DNA of 64,000 bases from Closterium sp. Naga37s-1 (Eukaryota; Streptophyta; Zygnematophyceae; Desmidiales; Closteriaceae), in NCBI GenBank assembly GCA_947471745.1, contig CANJKZ010001023.1:1433501-1497500 (forward strand). Reading direction: 5' to 3'. The translations under genes were made by a program, and so were the position numbers. Positions 20,987 to 31,014 of this stretch are shown here, in pieces. Positions within the stretch are counted from its first letter, which is position 1. Every line of letters begins with the position of its first letter. The notes under the pieces were generated by a model. The model ran no database searches and was not told where the DNA came from. It saw only the letters and a list, made by a program, of their open reading frames with translations.

Positions 20987-23900
20987 TGGCTTGCTGTGGC
21001 CCATCTTGGCAACGAGCCTGACTCCACATATCGCGGGGGACTACTCAGCAGGAAACTCTTGCGGCGCCTCACAAGAGGAGCCTTCGGAACACCTACAGAC
21101 AGGTGCGTGGGTCCAGCTGAACCTGTTTTTGAGTCGACCAAAAAAAATGTACGTGGGTCTTCTAGCCGTACCTAAACTCCTAACCTGACCTGGCTTGATG
21201 TGGTCGAGCTGGGTAAAGGCTTACTTCACAGGCTACAAGCCTGTAACACGAGGAGCCTAAGCAGGACATGACCCACCTGTAGTGCGGCTTGATGTGGTCG
21301 AGCTTGGCAAAGAGCCTCACTCCACACGTCATGGCGGAGCGGTCTGCTGGCACGCCCACACTGCGCGCCATGCAGTAGTGCTGCGCATCTTGCTCTGAAG
21401 GGAAGGGAGGGGACGGGGTGTGCAGGAAAGGAAGCCGGGTGCCAAGGGAGAAACGCAGGAGACAATTCAGGGATGCAAGGCTACAGAGGAAGAGAAGAGA
21501 GCACAGGAGGATGAGAGGCAAGGCTACAGCAGCAGACGACAGAGCGAGGGAGTGTAAGGACGAGAGAAAGAGAGTGAGAGAGCGGACCTGCCTTGGAAAG
21601 GACTTGCTCCATGCGCTCCGCTGTGAATGTGGCTGACAGCAGCCGAGACGCTGGAGTGGGGGATGCCAGTGCTGCAGCAGCGGCGGGTGTGCGAGCTGCT
21701 TCCTCTGCCACAGCTGCAGCAGGCTCTGCAGCACTGCTCAGGTCCCATGCACGGTCGCTCGTGTCCCATTCAATGGCAGTGCTTGGAGCAGCAAAATTTT
21801 CTCTCTCTTCAACTGTCCCACCCATGTCTGCAGCAGAAGCAGCAGCAGCTGCAGGAAACCCACTCCTATCACTAGCACCGGCAGCAGCGCTGGCAGCAGC
21901 AGCGCGGGTGGCTTGAGTGAATCGGTCAAGGGCAGCATCGGCATGCAGACGAAAGAAGTGGACGGCGGAGGCGAAACCGCCGTCCAGCAGAAGGTCCAGC
22001 ATGACTTGTTGTATGTGGCGCTCGGCGTTTAGTGGGAAGTCACTGTTCACAAAGTGAACGAGAAGAGGGAGCAGGCGCGCTGGAAAGGAAGGGAGTGGGC
22101 GGGTGAAGCGTTGAAGGGAAGATGGGCAGGAGAGGTGAAAAGGAAGGAGTTTAGTGGAAAGTCACTGTTCACTATGTGGAGGAGCAGGGGGAGCAGGCAT
22201 GCTGGTGGGAAGATGAGTGGGAGAGTGAAGCGAGGAAGGGGGGACATGCAGGGAAGAAGAGAAGTAAGGAAGGCGGTTAGTGGGAAATCCCTTTTAAAAA
22301 GCGAACAAGCAGTGGGAGCAGGCGCGCTGGTGAGGAGGGAAGTTGGGTGGGTGGAGGATGTAAGAGGAAAAGGAAAGTAGGGGTTTCATGGAAAGGCACG
22401 CAATGCAAGAGGCAGTAAGCACACTGTGAGGGAAATGGAAAGCGGAACGGAAAGGGGACGGGGAAAACGATGCGAAATGGTTGAAATGATCCCCCTAAAA
22501 ACTCACTCACCCACAGTCTCCCCTGTGAACTTCTGCCCAGCACCCCCCTTCGCCTCCAGCGACCCAATTACGCGCTCTCGCACGGCTGCCACGTCAGCAA
22601 GGTACCCTGGATGCAGCGCTGACATCAGCTCCACATCAGCAGCGCCCAGCCCCGCCCCGCCCACCTCCTCCCGGAGCCTGTTGATATCCGTGGGCGTGCG
22701 CACAGTGAGGCACGCTATACCCTGTGTGAAGAGGGTTTCTAGAGATTGGTCTCCTGTGCGCGCGTGCGCTGCTAGGTAGCGCTGCAGGTACACCATGGGG
22801 GAGACGGAGGAGGAGGCGTGGGAGGAGGTGGAGTGGGAGGAGGCGGAGTGGGGTGTGGTGGAGTGGGGTGAAGGGGAGTCTTCCTGCTGCTGCAGGTCGA
22901 GGTCGAAGCCTTGCACCACCCAGGTGAGGGGAGGGAAGGTGAGAGTCTGCAGCAGAAGCCGTGGGTCAGGCAGATGGGATGATGCTGCTGCAGGAGAAAC
23001 AGCAGCAGGAGAAGCAGGATCAGCACCAGCAGCAGCCGCAGCAGTAGCAGAACCAGCGGCAGCTCCATCAGCAGCAACAGCAGCAGCAGAATTGGCGTGA
23101 GCGGGACCCCACCCTCCTGAGTGCAGCCAGTTCTGCAGGTTGAACACATGTGCCTGCTTCGCTAGGTCTGCCAATGCTGCCACTGACTGCGCGTCACCTG
23201 GAGAGAGGCACAGAGAGGTAGAGAAAGGTGGAGAGAGGTACAGGGAGGTACAGAGGTGCAGAGAGGTGAACAGAGGTGTACTACCATCAGACTGTCGCAT
23301 GCTTGCAGCCAGAGCCGCGCCACCATGGTCAACGTGGACCCTCCATACCATCCAGCTCCTCCCCCTCAGGTGCTGGTTGGTTTGCCCTATCCCCCCTCCC
23401 ACCTCAGCAAGTGTACGCAGGGTGTTGTAGATAAAGAGGGAGAACAGCAGCGTGTCAGCAGCGTACATATGACAACATCGAACGGCTTTGTGTCATATGC
23501 CCTCAGAGTGCCATCCACGTACAGCCCCTCCGAGTCCATCAGTCATATTCCCATTCCCCACGCACCGAGTGTGCGCAGGGTGTTGTAGATGAGATGGGAC
23601 GACAGCAGCGTGGCAACAGCAAACAGCTTGGCGTCATACGCCCGTGAAGCGCCGTCCCCATACAGCCCCTCCGAGTCCACCAGCACCACCACCGCTCCGT
23701 CCCGCGCCTGCAGGCGGTGAGGGGGTACTATGCGCACCCACAGCCCCAGGGTCTCGGGGTCTGGACGCGTGCCAACTGGGAAGCCGCGCGTGGAGTTGAG
23801 CAGCACGTTCAGCAGGAAGGACTTGCCCCTGCCGTGGGGAGGGGAAGGGTAGGAGGGAGGGGAAACGGTCAGACGGGAAGTTAATCAGTCATGGAGTCAG

Positions 23901-24911
23901 CAAGAAGGTGGGGAAGAATGCAGCTAGGCGCGTGCCCATTGGGAATCCGCGTGTGGAGTTGAGCAGCACGTTGAGCAGAAGGACTTGCCCCTCCCGTGGT
24001 GGGGGAGGATGTGAACCGACGGGCCGGGAGAATGTAGGGTGAGAAGGGGGGGGTGGGGAGACATGGGGAGAGGAGGTGGGCATGTACGTTGAAGTTGAGG
24101 ATGACAGACCTGCATCTGCGACAAAGAGAGGTAAGGGAAAGGGGAAAAACGGGGGAGGAGGGCGGAGAGGAAGGGGGAGTGATTGGGCGGAGGCGTTCAA
24201 GCAATCAAAAGATGGTGTGGACTGGCTTGGACGTCGTGTGTGGAGTTAAGCAGATCGATGAAGGGAAAGGATTTGCCACTGGCGGGAGAAGATTGATGAA
24301 GAGAGACAAGGGGAGTTGCTCTAGGAAAGAAACTGCCCGTGCTGGTGTATGCTTATCCAAATGGAGGAAAAAAAACGTTTTCGGAAGTCTCAGAAATAGA
24401 GCCTGGAAGTCCTCGAAACCCGGGGAGAGGGGTGAAGAGAGAGGAATGTAGAGCAACGTTCTTGCTGAGGGACACGTCAACCAGGGGCGAGGGAAAACAT
24501 GGTGGACCACGCACTGATGATTTCTTACCCGTGGTAAGGACCGACTACAGCCACGAAAGCCACGGGCTGCTGTATTCTCTCCAACACATCCAAAGTGGAC
24601 TGAACCACTTCCAACCGATCATGATTCGGCGACGGTCGTAGCAGCTGCATCGGCTTCGCCTCGTCGTCCCATTCTTTCGTCAACCACCCGTTCGCTTGCT
24701 CCGTGCTGCCTGATTGATCCCTTCCATGATCGCTACTTCCATGTGGCTCCGTGCGTGATCCGTAGCCAGGTGAAAGTACACGTTCGCGGAATTCCAAATA
24801 CGGAAGGTCTCCTGATGGGCTGCTAGCGTGGAAGTGAGGAAAGATCGCGAAGCAGCAGAAAGCAAGAAGGTAGGTACGTAGACACGAGCGAGTCGCCATG
24901 ACCACCGGCAT
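15657..24911 (-). CDS. Guanylate-binding protein-like (dynamin-superfamily) GTPase
   Basis: Large GTPase of the GBP/atlastin group. Exons: 24529-24911, 23566-23828, 22511-23197, 21588-22079, 21277-21394, 20149-20304, 18528-19242, 17753-17959, 15657-17378; every phase matches, giving about 1580 aa. The ATG at 24911 or 24899 starts a hydrophobic signal peptide. The P-loop GPYHGGKS spans exons 1/2, followed by FPVGTRPDPETLGLWV and LVDSEGLYGDG. Then come IYNTLRTLGDAQSVAALADL, FPPLTWVVQGFDLDLQQ, and FTGETV joined to LLPLLVHFVNSDFPL, which opens the helical part. A hydrophobic segment (TNCCLLLALLAALLLLLRSL) in the last exon suggests a C-terminal membrane anchor. Plant GBPs with a signal peptide and a membrane segment are known. 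Unusual: about 600 residues of Ala/Gly/Ser-rich insertions, and many splice-junction copies in introns. Confidence 0.88.
18091..18336. repeat. Perfectly registered hairpin: 112-bp inverted arms, 22-bp loop
   Basis: Left arm 18091-18202, loop 18203-18224, right arm 18225-18336, pairing without any indel and with about a dozen mismatches. Each arm read inward from its own 5' end gives the same open frame (HLHAQDVRILFEEN and HLYAQDVRVLFEEN, then EALLPYVRGWVGGANGIS). It lies in the GBP intron between exons 7 and 8. I do not recognise the encoded peptide and find no parent copy in the window. It could be an inverted duplication of a gene fragment or a foldback transposon. Confidence 0.85.
18390..18485 (-). 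repeat. Donor-side copy of GBP exon 7
   Basis: Degenerate copy of the end of exon 7 (compare 18560-18650: CTCCCCCACCAG, CATCTCCCCACAG, CCCCGCACTC). It lies just downstream of the intact exon in transcription and upstream of the hairpin. Confidence 0.6.
19300..19765 (-). repeat. Acceptor-side copies of GBP exon 7
   Basis: Four decayed copies of the exon 7 start (minus-strand codons for GTLGDHSSSP) at about 19330-19370, 19450-19500, 19580-19625 and 19730-19765. They alternate with spacers containing GGGTTGGGTGCGGGAAGGG. The intact exon starts at 19242. Most keep a recognisable CAGGTTC- or CATGTT-like acceptor context. Confidence 0.8.
20365..20815 (-). repeat. Acceptor-side copies of GBP exon 6
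   Basis: The intact exon 6 (20149-20304) begins SSNEHNVHVALAALADEL. Copies of this start occur at about 20370-20405 (SNEHNAHMV), 20505-20550 (STNVALAGSAG) and 20755-20815 (SNEHNVHVALAAL), all upstream in transcription, each next to a CAG|GTC-like acceptor. Confidence 0.75.
20632..20677. repeat. 46-bp palindrome centred on TTTTGAGACGTCTCAAA
   Basis: The core TTTTGAGACGTCTCAAA is perfect and the flanks extend the pairing: GATAAGAGTAAAG on the left matches CTTCACTCTTATC on the right with few mismatches, giving arms of about 23 bp and no loop. It is the longest member of the TTTTGAGNCGNCTCAAAA family seen in this window. Confidence 0.8.
20930..20987. repeat. (GTGC)n microsatellite
   Basis: About 14 tandem GTGC/GCGT tetranucleotides in a GBP intron, between the exon 5 donor copy and the exon 6 copies. 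Alternating purine-pyrimidine, so Z-DNA-prone. Confidence 0.95.
22145..22335 (-). repeat. Acceptor-side copies of GBP exon 4
   Basis: Two copies of the intron 3/exon 4 junction (about 22150-22205 and 22275-22335) lie upstream of the intact acceptor at 22080. All three share CCAGC then GCCTGCTCCC and the codons for VNSDFPLN or its remnant. Spacing is about 120 bp. The shared CCAG supports the acceptor I chose for exon 4. Confidence 0.75.
23400..23470 (-). repeat. Donor-side copy of GBP exon 2
   Basis: Minus-strand codons LLFSLFIYNTLRTLAE followed by GTGGGA, a diverged copy of the exon 2 end (LLSSHLIYNTLRTLG|GTGCGT). It lies in intron 2, downstream of the intact exon, and is not needed in the model because exon 3 joins exon 2 in phase. 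Confidence 0.7.
23925..24292 (-). repeat. Acceptor-side copies of GBP exon 2 (P-loop exon start)
   Basis: Two decayed copies upstream of intact exon 2, at about 23925-24000 and 24230-24290. The nearer copy keeps GGCAAGTCCTTC-like sequence with a 1-bp deletion after the P-loop lysine codon, so use of it would frameshift the GTPase domain. The farther copy keeps only fragments (GGCAAATCCTTTCCC). Confidence 0.7.
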
Positions 24912-24954
24912 TGCGATATGTTCCAGCGAGAACTAAAGGGCCTACGGACCGTCC

Positions 24955-25130
24955 ATTGGTATTCAAAACGGATGCGACTCTGATGAACGGACCTACGACA
25001 AGGATGCGACTCCGATGAACGGACCTACGACAAGGATGCGACTCTGATGAACGGACCTACGACAAGGATGCGACTCTGAACGGACCTACGAAAAGGATGC
25101 GACTCTGATGAACGGACCCTACGGAAACAC
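24955..25130. repeat. About 36-bp tandem repeat just upstream of the GBP gene
   Basis: Four to five units built on GATGAACGGACCTACGACA and AGGATGCGACTCTGAT, 45-220 bp upstream of the GBP ATG on the minus strand, so probably over the promoter or 5' UTR. One unit lacks GATG, another has AAAAGG. Confidence 0.85.
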
Positions 25131-26556
25131 TTCTCCGAGACTCTGCGAAAACTTGCGCTGGAAACCATAAAATTTCAGGCGCGAATCTCGAGGCTCTGGC
25201 GCTGATTGTCAGGAACAAAATTTGACATCAATGGGCTATCTGTACAGTTAACTTGACTTCACATACAGAGAGTCTCATCAAAGTTATTACTAAATGTCCA
25301 ATTCATGTTAGATTTCACTCATCAGCTAATTAGTACGGAGAATACATACCTCGTTTTAACATGTCGTCCTCTTGTATTGTCGCGTAATTTATCGTCTCAG
25401 GTTCTATGTATTGTTAAAATATCTATAGAGATCATTTCTTATCATTATAAACTAATATAGTCAATTAAGAAAGCTTGCTTTCTGGTTCTTGCAAGGCAAC
25501 GTGCTTCATTTAAATTGGGTAATTACAACATTCTCGTCCAACTGAATACATAAGTATCAACTAGGGGTGGGTGGGGGGGAAGCGGAACTGTCAAGTTCCG
25601 AAAATGAAGACGTGGGTGGAGGCCAAATGGCCTCCAGCCCTCATTATGTAGTCGGGAATAGGCATTCGCAGTTGCCTTGCTTCGATGCAGTCAGCTGCGC
25701 TTTCATAATACATATTTTTAGAAAGTGTTACACACTTTAAAAAAAATTCATATTAAGAAAGCTTGCTTTCTGGTTCTTGCAAGGCAACGTGCTTCATTTA
25801 AATTGGGTCTTCTGAGACATGTGCGTACGTTGGCGAAGTGCAGATTGCAGGGCCGGTTGAGGGTGGTGTCAAGTAATAGCGATTGTTGGTGTCTGACGTT
25901 GTGCTCCATGTTGAGGTGGTTATGCGGGTTGCTGCCTGCTTAGGTAGATGATTGTGCCGATGGTTGTTGTTGGAGTGGAAGACGGTTCATAATGAATGCT
26001 GCGCTGGCATGTGAGGCAGAGAAGATAGTTGCTAAAGACGATCCATGATGTGGTCGGAAGCTGACGGTGTTGCGCAAGGACTTATGCCGTATTTTTCGTG
26101 CTTCGTCGTGAATGGTGGGGTGTAGGGCCACATATTGATGACGTGTTAGAAAGAGTGCATGCTCCTTCGTATGTGACATGCATAGGGCAAGCTTGAGTTT
26201 GAAAGTGGAGAGGACGGTCCAAGATCAAGGACTTTATTGGGGGAACGGATGTCATTTGGCCGTTAATGTTGGTGGGCTCGCCAACAAATATTAAGCGATC
26301 TTCTAAAAGGTGCGTCATGACTTGTTATGACTGAGGGCGTGTAAGTTGCAGGCGAACATTGGATAAACGGGACGTTGTCGTAATGAGTGACCGCAAGTGC
26401 ACCAAGTTCGAAGTTTCCACGACCGGGACGGTATTGGATGTTGATAGCCGCATTCGCAAGATTCGTAGATCCAATGGGGGTGCCAATTGGTTCGGAAAGA
26501 AATAATGTCGCACAACAGTACGTATATGTGGAAGAGCATGATGAGGTGCCTCGAAG
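25131..26556. other. AT-rich intergenic stretch with one dispersed repeat copy; no gene seen
   Basis: Base composition falls sharply relative to the genes to the left. Apart from the dispersed repeat at 25467-25809 I see no recognisable protein, RNA gene or LTR. Confidence 0.5.
25467..25809. repeat. Dispersed repeat copy with internal 287-bp direct repeat
   Basis: A segment of about 56 bp starting TTAAGAAAGCTTGCTTTCTG occurs at 25467 and again at 25754. Between them lies sequence (from GAAGCGGAACTGTC near 25578 to GTTACACACTTT near 25738) that is nearly identical to 30009-30170 and clearly related to 47430-47570, which is upstream of the LINE ORF1. It is most simply a LINE 5'-region copy in partial tandem. 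Confidence 0.7.
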
Positions 26557-27358
26557 CACGGGTTACTGGCCCCTCGGTTGGTCATCTGTTGGCCTATCAG
26601 ATGCTCATCTCGTATCTGTTGCTCCTTCCTTGGCCTATCAGTTGTTCATCTCTTGGCCGACCGATTGCTCATCTCTTGGCCCATCGGTTGCTCATCTCTT
26701 AGCCCATCGGTCGCTCATCTCTTGTCACATCGGTTGCCCATCTCTTGGCCCATCTGTTGCTCGTCTCTTGGCCCATCGGCTACTAATCTCTTGGCCCATC
26801 GGTTGCTCATGGTTTGGCCCATCGGTTGCTCATCACGTGGCCCATCCATCGCGCATCTCTTGGCCCATCGGTTGCTCATCCCTTGGCCCATCAGTTGCTC
26901 ATCTCTTGGCCCATCAATATCTCATCTCTTGGCTTGGCGCATCGATTGCTCATCTCTTGGCCCATCGGTTCCTCATCTCGTGGCCCATCCGCTCGTTATC
27001 GATTGGCCCCTCGGTTGCTCATCCCTTGGCCCATCAGTTGCTCATCTCTTGGCCCATCGAGATCGTATCTCTTGGCTTGGCCCCTCGGTTGCTCATCTCT
27101 TGGCCCATCAGTTGCTCATCTCTTGGCCCATCGATATCTCATCTCTTGGCTTGGCCCATCGGTTGCCCCTCTCTTGGCCCATCAGTTGCTCATCTCTTGG
27201 CCCATCGGTATCTTATCTTTTGGCTTGGCCCATCGGTTCCTCGTCTTGTGGCCCATCTGCTGGTCATCTCTTGGCCCCTCGGTTCCTCGTCTTGTGGCCC
27301 ATCTGCTGGTCATCTCTTGGCCCCTCGGTTGCTCGTCTCTTGGTCTCTCGGTTGCTCA
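26557..27358. repeat. 23-bp minisatellite (CTCTTGGCCCATCGGTTGCT core)
   Basis: About 34 units of roughly 23 bp with core TTGGCCCATCGGTTGCTCAT and a 5-bp TTGGC insertion in every fourth to fifth unit. Because 23 is not a multiple of 3, all three plus frames read similar Ser-Leu-Gly-Pro / Ile-Ser-Trp-Pro patterns; the 204-331 codon ORFs are artefacts. Confidence 0.9.
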
Positions 27359-27724
27359 TCCGTATGTGGTACTACAGTATGATGGCGCGACAGGACAACG
27401 ACAACAAGTGCGCCTGCCACCCATGTGAGTCCCGTACTCTTCTCAACACATTGCCTGTAGGTTGTCGAAGTGCGAGCAATTACTGGGTAATTAAATGCAA
27501 GTTGCATTGACGTTTGGTACCGTACATGATTATATTTCCCTTATATTGTCAAGAAGAGTGACAACACTGAGGTGCGGTAGGAGTGAATGCGGTGACGGTT
27601 AAGAGGCATGTTTCTCTCCATGCAACCCTCGTTTGATAACTTGATTGCGTGTAGGTGAGTGACAAAATCAGATCCAATATCTATCCTTGCCACTGGTGGT
27701 TGCACACTACCAACCTTACCCCGG

Positions 27725-28785
27725 TAAGCAGGCCCCTAGATTCGTTTTGAGGTAGTCTGAGGCCTCAGAGTACACCCCTCCTGGAACTCTGTCTATCAGA
27801 GGTGCCTCAAAATTTTAGTCTGAAAATTCAGACAAGCACAAATGTTTTTGTCTGAACTGTCAGAGTTACTTCAAATTTTAAGATGTTCATGCAGTTTCGT
27901 AAAAGCAGTTATAATAGCATTGAGGCTGATTACAGCCTACCATACCAACGCATCAGGCAACGTGCTCGTGCTCGTGCATCGCCTGTGCTCATGTCGGCGG
28001 CGTTCCAGTGTTTTTGTTACGTGTAGCGCATGGTTGTTTCTGCTCTGCTGATCTCATTTCGTTTTGTCGTGTGTGTGATTACCGTTCTGTACCCATTTTC
28101 TCGCATGTGTGCCGATTTTGTCAGTTTTGGATTTGCTTTTCAAGCGATTCGATCGTTCACCCGATTAGTATCAGGTGGGCCAAGTGCCACGCAGCTGAGC
28201 TGGCAGCAGGCAGAAACTGTTGCTTGGCGTGGCATGTGAGGACCAGACAGTGCCACACGAAACTTTCAGTACGAATCAGGAACTTCGCAATTCACACCAG
28301 TGCGTGCTGCAGATGTTTTTACAGCGAATCAGCATCAAAGTCGCCTATTCTTTACAATACATTAGCGATAACTTACATGTGACGAGATTTTGTCTTCAGA
28401 AATCTCGTAATCACGCAACCATTTCCTCAGCGTAACTGGAAGATATTCTCGACGAACGAGTGTATTTGGATGTCCCAGCTGTCGAAGTGAGCGTTGCTCA
28501 CGTCCTGGCACTCCACTGCCATCTCGGAAGTGGGCATATCGGAAGGAAACTTCCAGGAAACTTTGCTCCGATAAGCGCGCAGAGTGTACCCCCGATACAA
28601 GTCTGAGGCTCAGCCTACCCTAGTAAAATTAGGCTGAAATTTCAGACAACTCATAAGAAAAAACTCTGGAAAATCAGACAAGGTACATAAATAAATTCTT
28701 TGAGTTCAGACTAGGTACAAAAAAAAAGTCTGAACGGACTCTGATTCAGACTCCAAAGTCTGATATCTAGGGCACTGCCAGTAAG
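27725..28785. repeat. TCTGA/TCAGA-rich inverted-repeat clusters
   Basis: Two clusters (about 27740-27870 and 28595-28785) are packed with TCTGA and TCAGA in both orientations, e.g. TCTGAGGCCTCAGA, GTCTGAAAATTCAGAC and AGTCTGAACGGACTCTGAT. They flank about 730 bp of low-copy sequence that contains a short coding-like stretch. Possible degenerate terminal repeats of an unknown element. Confidence 0.5.
28427..28605 (-). CDS. Possible terminal exon of an unrecognised protein
   Basis: The minus strand is open for about 60 codons, ending SWDIQIHSFVENIFQLR and stop at 28427-28429, with SEMAVECQDVSNAHFD before it. Composition is balanced and protein-like, unlike the repeats around it. A CCTCAG that could be a splice acceptor precedes it near 28606. 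I do not recognise the family, and no other exon was found nearby. It may be a captured gene fragment, since it lies between TCTGA/TCAGA clusters. Confidence 0.35.
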
Positions 28786-28794
28786 TCCAGACAT

Positions 28795-28993
28795 TTTTTT
28801 TTTTTTTTTTTTTTTTAATGTTCACTATACACTGGTGGTACATTCGTATACGAAAACATATGTCCGTCGTAACTGAGCGCGAGAGGCCGAAAACTTAGTA
28901 AGCTTATTCCAAACATAACTTGTGGTGTGGTGTGGCTCCAACATCCAACGACAGCAAGGACTGCTCCTTTTTTTTTTTTTTTTTTTTTTTTTT
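28795..28993. repeat. Two poly(T) tracts about 170 bp apart
   Basis: Runs of about 22 T (28795-28816) and about 25 T (28969-28993). On the minus strand these would be poly(A) tails of short retroposed sequences lying to the right of each tract. No SINE box is evident. Confidence 0.5.
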
Positions 28994-29118
28994 GAAATCA
29001 TTCATAACTTTAAACATAATAGCCAAGGTTACAACATATCCACCTGCACAATACCGGTAAGTGTGGTTTTCCCAATCTCAGTTTTTGTCCGTTTTCTTTC
29101 CCTCCCTAAGGCAGTGGC

Positions 29119-29250
29119 GCTCTGGGGGGCGGCTCTCAGGCCAGCATGGGGACCCTTGGTCCCCTCCCCCCCTGGGGGACGGCTCTCAGGCCAGCATGGG
29201 GACCCTCGGTCCCCTCCCCCCCTGGGGGACGGCTCTCGGGGCGACGTTGC
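29119..29250. repeat. About 60-bp tandem repeat, two and a half copies
   Basis: CTGGGGGACGGCTCTCAGG, CCAGCATGGGGACCCT and GGTCCCCTCCCCCC recur with a period near 60 bp. The inverted GGGGACC...GGTCCCC and CCCC...GGGG runs could fold. Confidence 0.85.
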
Positions 29251-29579
29251 GACTCGCGGTCCTCGAGTTCATCGAGAACGTCGTTGGGTGCGCGTGGAGT
29301 AGGTCCGGTAATCGTTGCGATTTTCCGCACGAGTGGTGGAGTTTGGTGCGCGTCCCTTCACCATCGACATCACGTGCCCGTTTTTCTGCCACCAAGGAAT
29401 TAAAATCAAATCGGAATTAGTCAGAGATAAGAAACAACAGAAAATAAAAGAAAAGAAAAATTGAGGAAAAGTCTGAAGAAGATTTGCAGCATATGCATCG
29501 CAACACAATGTATGGTGAGGTGACAAGGTGCGAAGGTGGGTGACGCTGCAGTCAATGGCACAGGTGCTAGAGTGGCAGT

Positions 29580-29870
29580 TTCGTCACTGCTGCCCCTGTG
29601 TCCCTTTCGTCCCTGACGCGCTAGTGGCAATGTCGCCATTGGCGCAAGTGGCGATTTCGCCACAGGCGCGCGTGTGGTGATTTCGTCAGTGGCACGCGCC
29701 ACTGGCGGCAGTGGCGATTTCGTCACTGGCGCGCGCCACTGGCGCCAGTGGCGATTTCGTCCCTGTCGCGCGCCACTGGCGATTTTGTCTCTGGTGCGTG
29801 CCACTGGCGCAAGTGGCGATTTCGTCTCTGGCGCGCCAGTGGCCGTTTCGTCCGGCGCACTTCTGTCTCA
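29580..29870. repeat. About 33-bp tandem repeat with CCACTGGCGCCAGTGG palindromes
   Basis: Eight or so units of the form (C)GCCACTGGCG, N, CAGTGGCGATTTCGTC. The unit contains the perfect 16-bp palindrome CCACTGGCGCCAGTGG at about 29726 and decayed versions elsewhere. ORFs across it on both strands are repeat artefacts. Confidence 0.85.
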
Positions 29871-30008
29871 GTTGAGCGTACGCCAAGTATAATCACGAGC
29901 GCTATCATGTGGCCCTTCAGCGTTAACATCCTAGCTACTTGAAAATATGTCTCGGTGGTTGTTTCTGAAATTGGTAAGGAGAGGAACATTGCGAGTGGTT
30001 GGACGAGA

Positions 30009-30180
30009 ATGAAGCGGAACTGTCAAGTTCCGAAAATGAAGACGTGGGTGGAGGCCAAATGGCCTCCAACCCTCATTATGTAGTCGGGAATAGGCATTCG
30101 CAGTTGCCTTGCTTCGATGCAGTCAGTTGCGCTTTCATAATACATATTTTTAGAAAGTGTTACACACTTTCAAAAAATTT
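30009..30180. repeat. Second copy of the dispersed (LINE-upstream) repeat
   Basis: Nearly identical to 25578-25745 over about 160 bp, from GAAGCGGAACTGTC to GTTACACACTTT. Related more distantly to 47430-47570. Independent solo copies in the same orientation. Confidence 0.85.
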
Positions 30181-30466
30181 CATTTTTTTGTATGCAATGA
30201 TACACTATCAAAATGTACAGAGCATTGGCAGTCGTAACTGTATTCAGAGGGAGGCGCTACGATATCGAGTACCGCAGGTTCCCTCCAAACGAGCCTACGG
30301 TGGTTAATGTGTCAGCTTCGGGTTATCCAAGATAGAGATGAAACTACTCTTCCACGTCAGCGGCGCCGCTTTGCTGCAGATTCGCCTCATCACCACCCCC
30401 TCGTCAGCTTCCAGAAATGACCACTCGTTTCTGCCATCCGCTGTACCGCGTTTCCTCGCAGCCACT

Positions 30467-30602
30467 TGTCAAGAATAGAACTATGAATGAATAATTGAAC
30501 TAGGCAAGAGGTGAGTACAAGTAGGGGAAACCTAACCCTAAAGTGTTGTACTCACTAAGGATTGACCCTACTGTAGCCTAGAGATACAATTGTAATGTGA
30601 CA
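30467..30602 (-). repeat. Copia-type LTR, minus orientation
   Basis: On the minus strand it starts TGTCACATTAC directly after the purine tract CTATGGGGGTG and ends TTCTTGACA. It shares the LTR core (GTGAGTACA, TTAGGGTT, CTTGTAC) with the TRIM LTRs at 10.8 and 12.7 kb. It is therefore a 3' LTR of a minus-strand element whose interior would lie to the right. Confidence 0.75.
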
Positions 30603-30884
30603 CACCCCCATAGGCAAAGTAGGGGACAGCAGAAGAGAACACAGCTCAGGGTGGATCACAAAATCACCACGCATTCTAAGCACAAGCAACTGGCCACAAG
30701 GCCAGTTCACATGCAGAGGTATATAATAGCAAGGCAGTACACTGATCACAACCTAGCAAGAGAAAACACGCAGGTATAAAGATGTATAGCAGTGTACAAC
30801 AAGAGCAATTCAAGCAACTAACAGGTGAGGCAGAGTGGGCACAAGCCCAAGAGCAGTGCAGAAACGGTGATGATCACCAGACTT

Positions 30885-31014
30885 TGTCAAATGTTATATC
30901 TGCGACAGTTTGTTTAGGCTGTAGTGGGGTAGTTACTATGGGGTACAGTAAGTCTAGGGTTTCCTACTTGTACCCAACTTTTTCCTGGTTCAATCACTCT
31001 TGTTCATTCTGACA
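30885..31014 (+). repeat. Copia-type LTR, plus orientation, with primer-binding site
   Basis: About 130 bp, starts TGTCAAATG and ends CATTCTGACA, followed at 31015 by TGGTATCACGAGC, a one-base variant of the copia primer-binding site. It shares GTAGTGGGGTA and TCTAGGGTTT with the other LTRs. No matching 3' LTR is found, so the element is partial. Confidence 0.8.

Noticed and set aside
15657-24911. Assigning the GTPase to atlastin/RHD3
   Set aside because: P-loop GPYHGGKS, LVDSEGLYG and the LLPLLVHFVNSDFPL-type helical start fit guanylate-binding proteins better; no double transmembrane hairpin typical of atlastin/RHD3.
26387-27510. ORFs of 204-331 codons with Ser-Trp-Pro-Ile or Ser-Leu-Gly-Pro repeats
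   Set aside because: A 23-bp minisatellite read in three frames; the repeat length is not a multiple of three and frames are equivalent.
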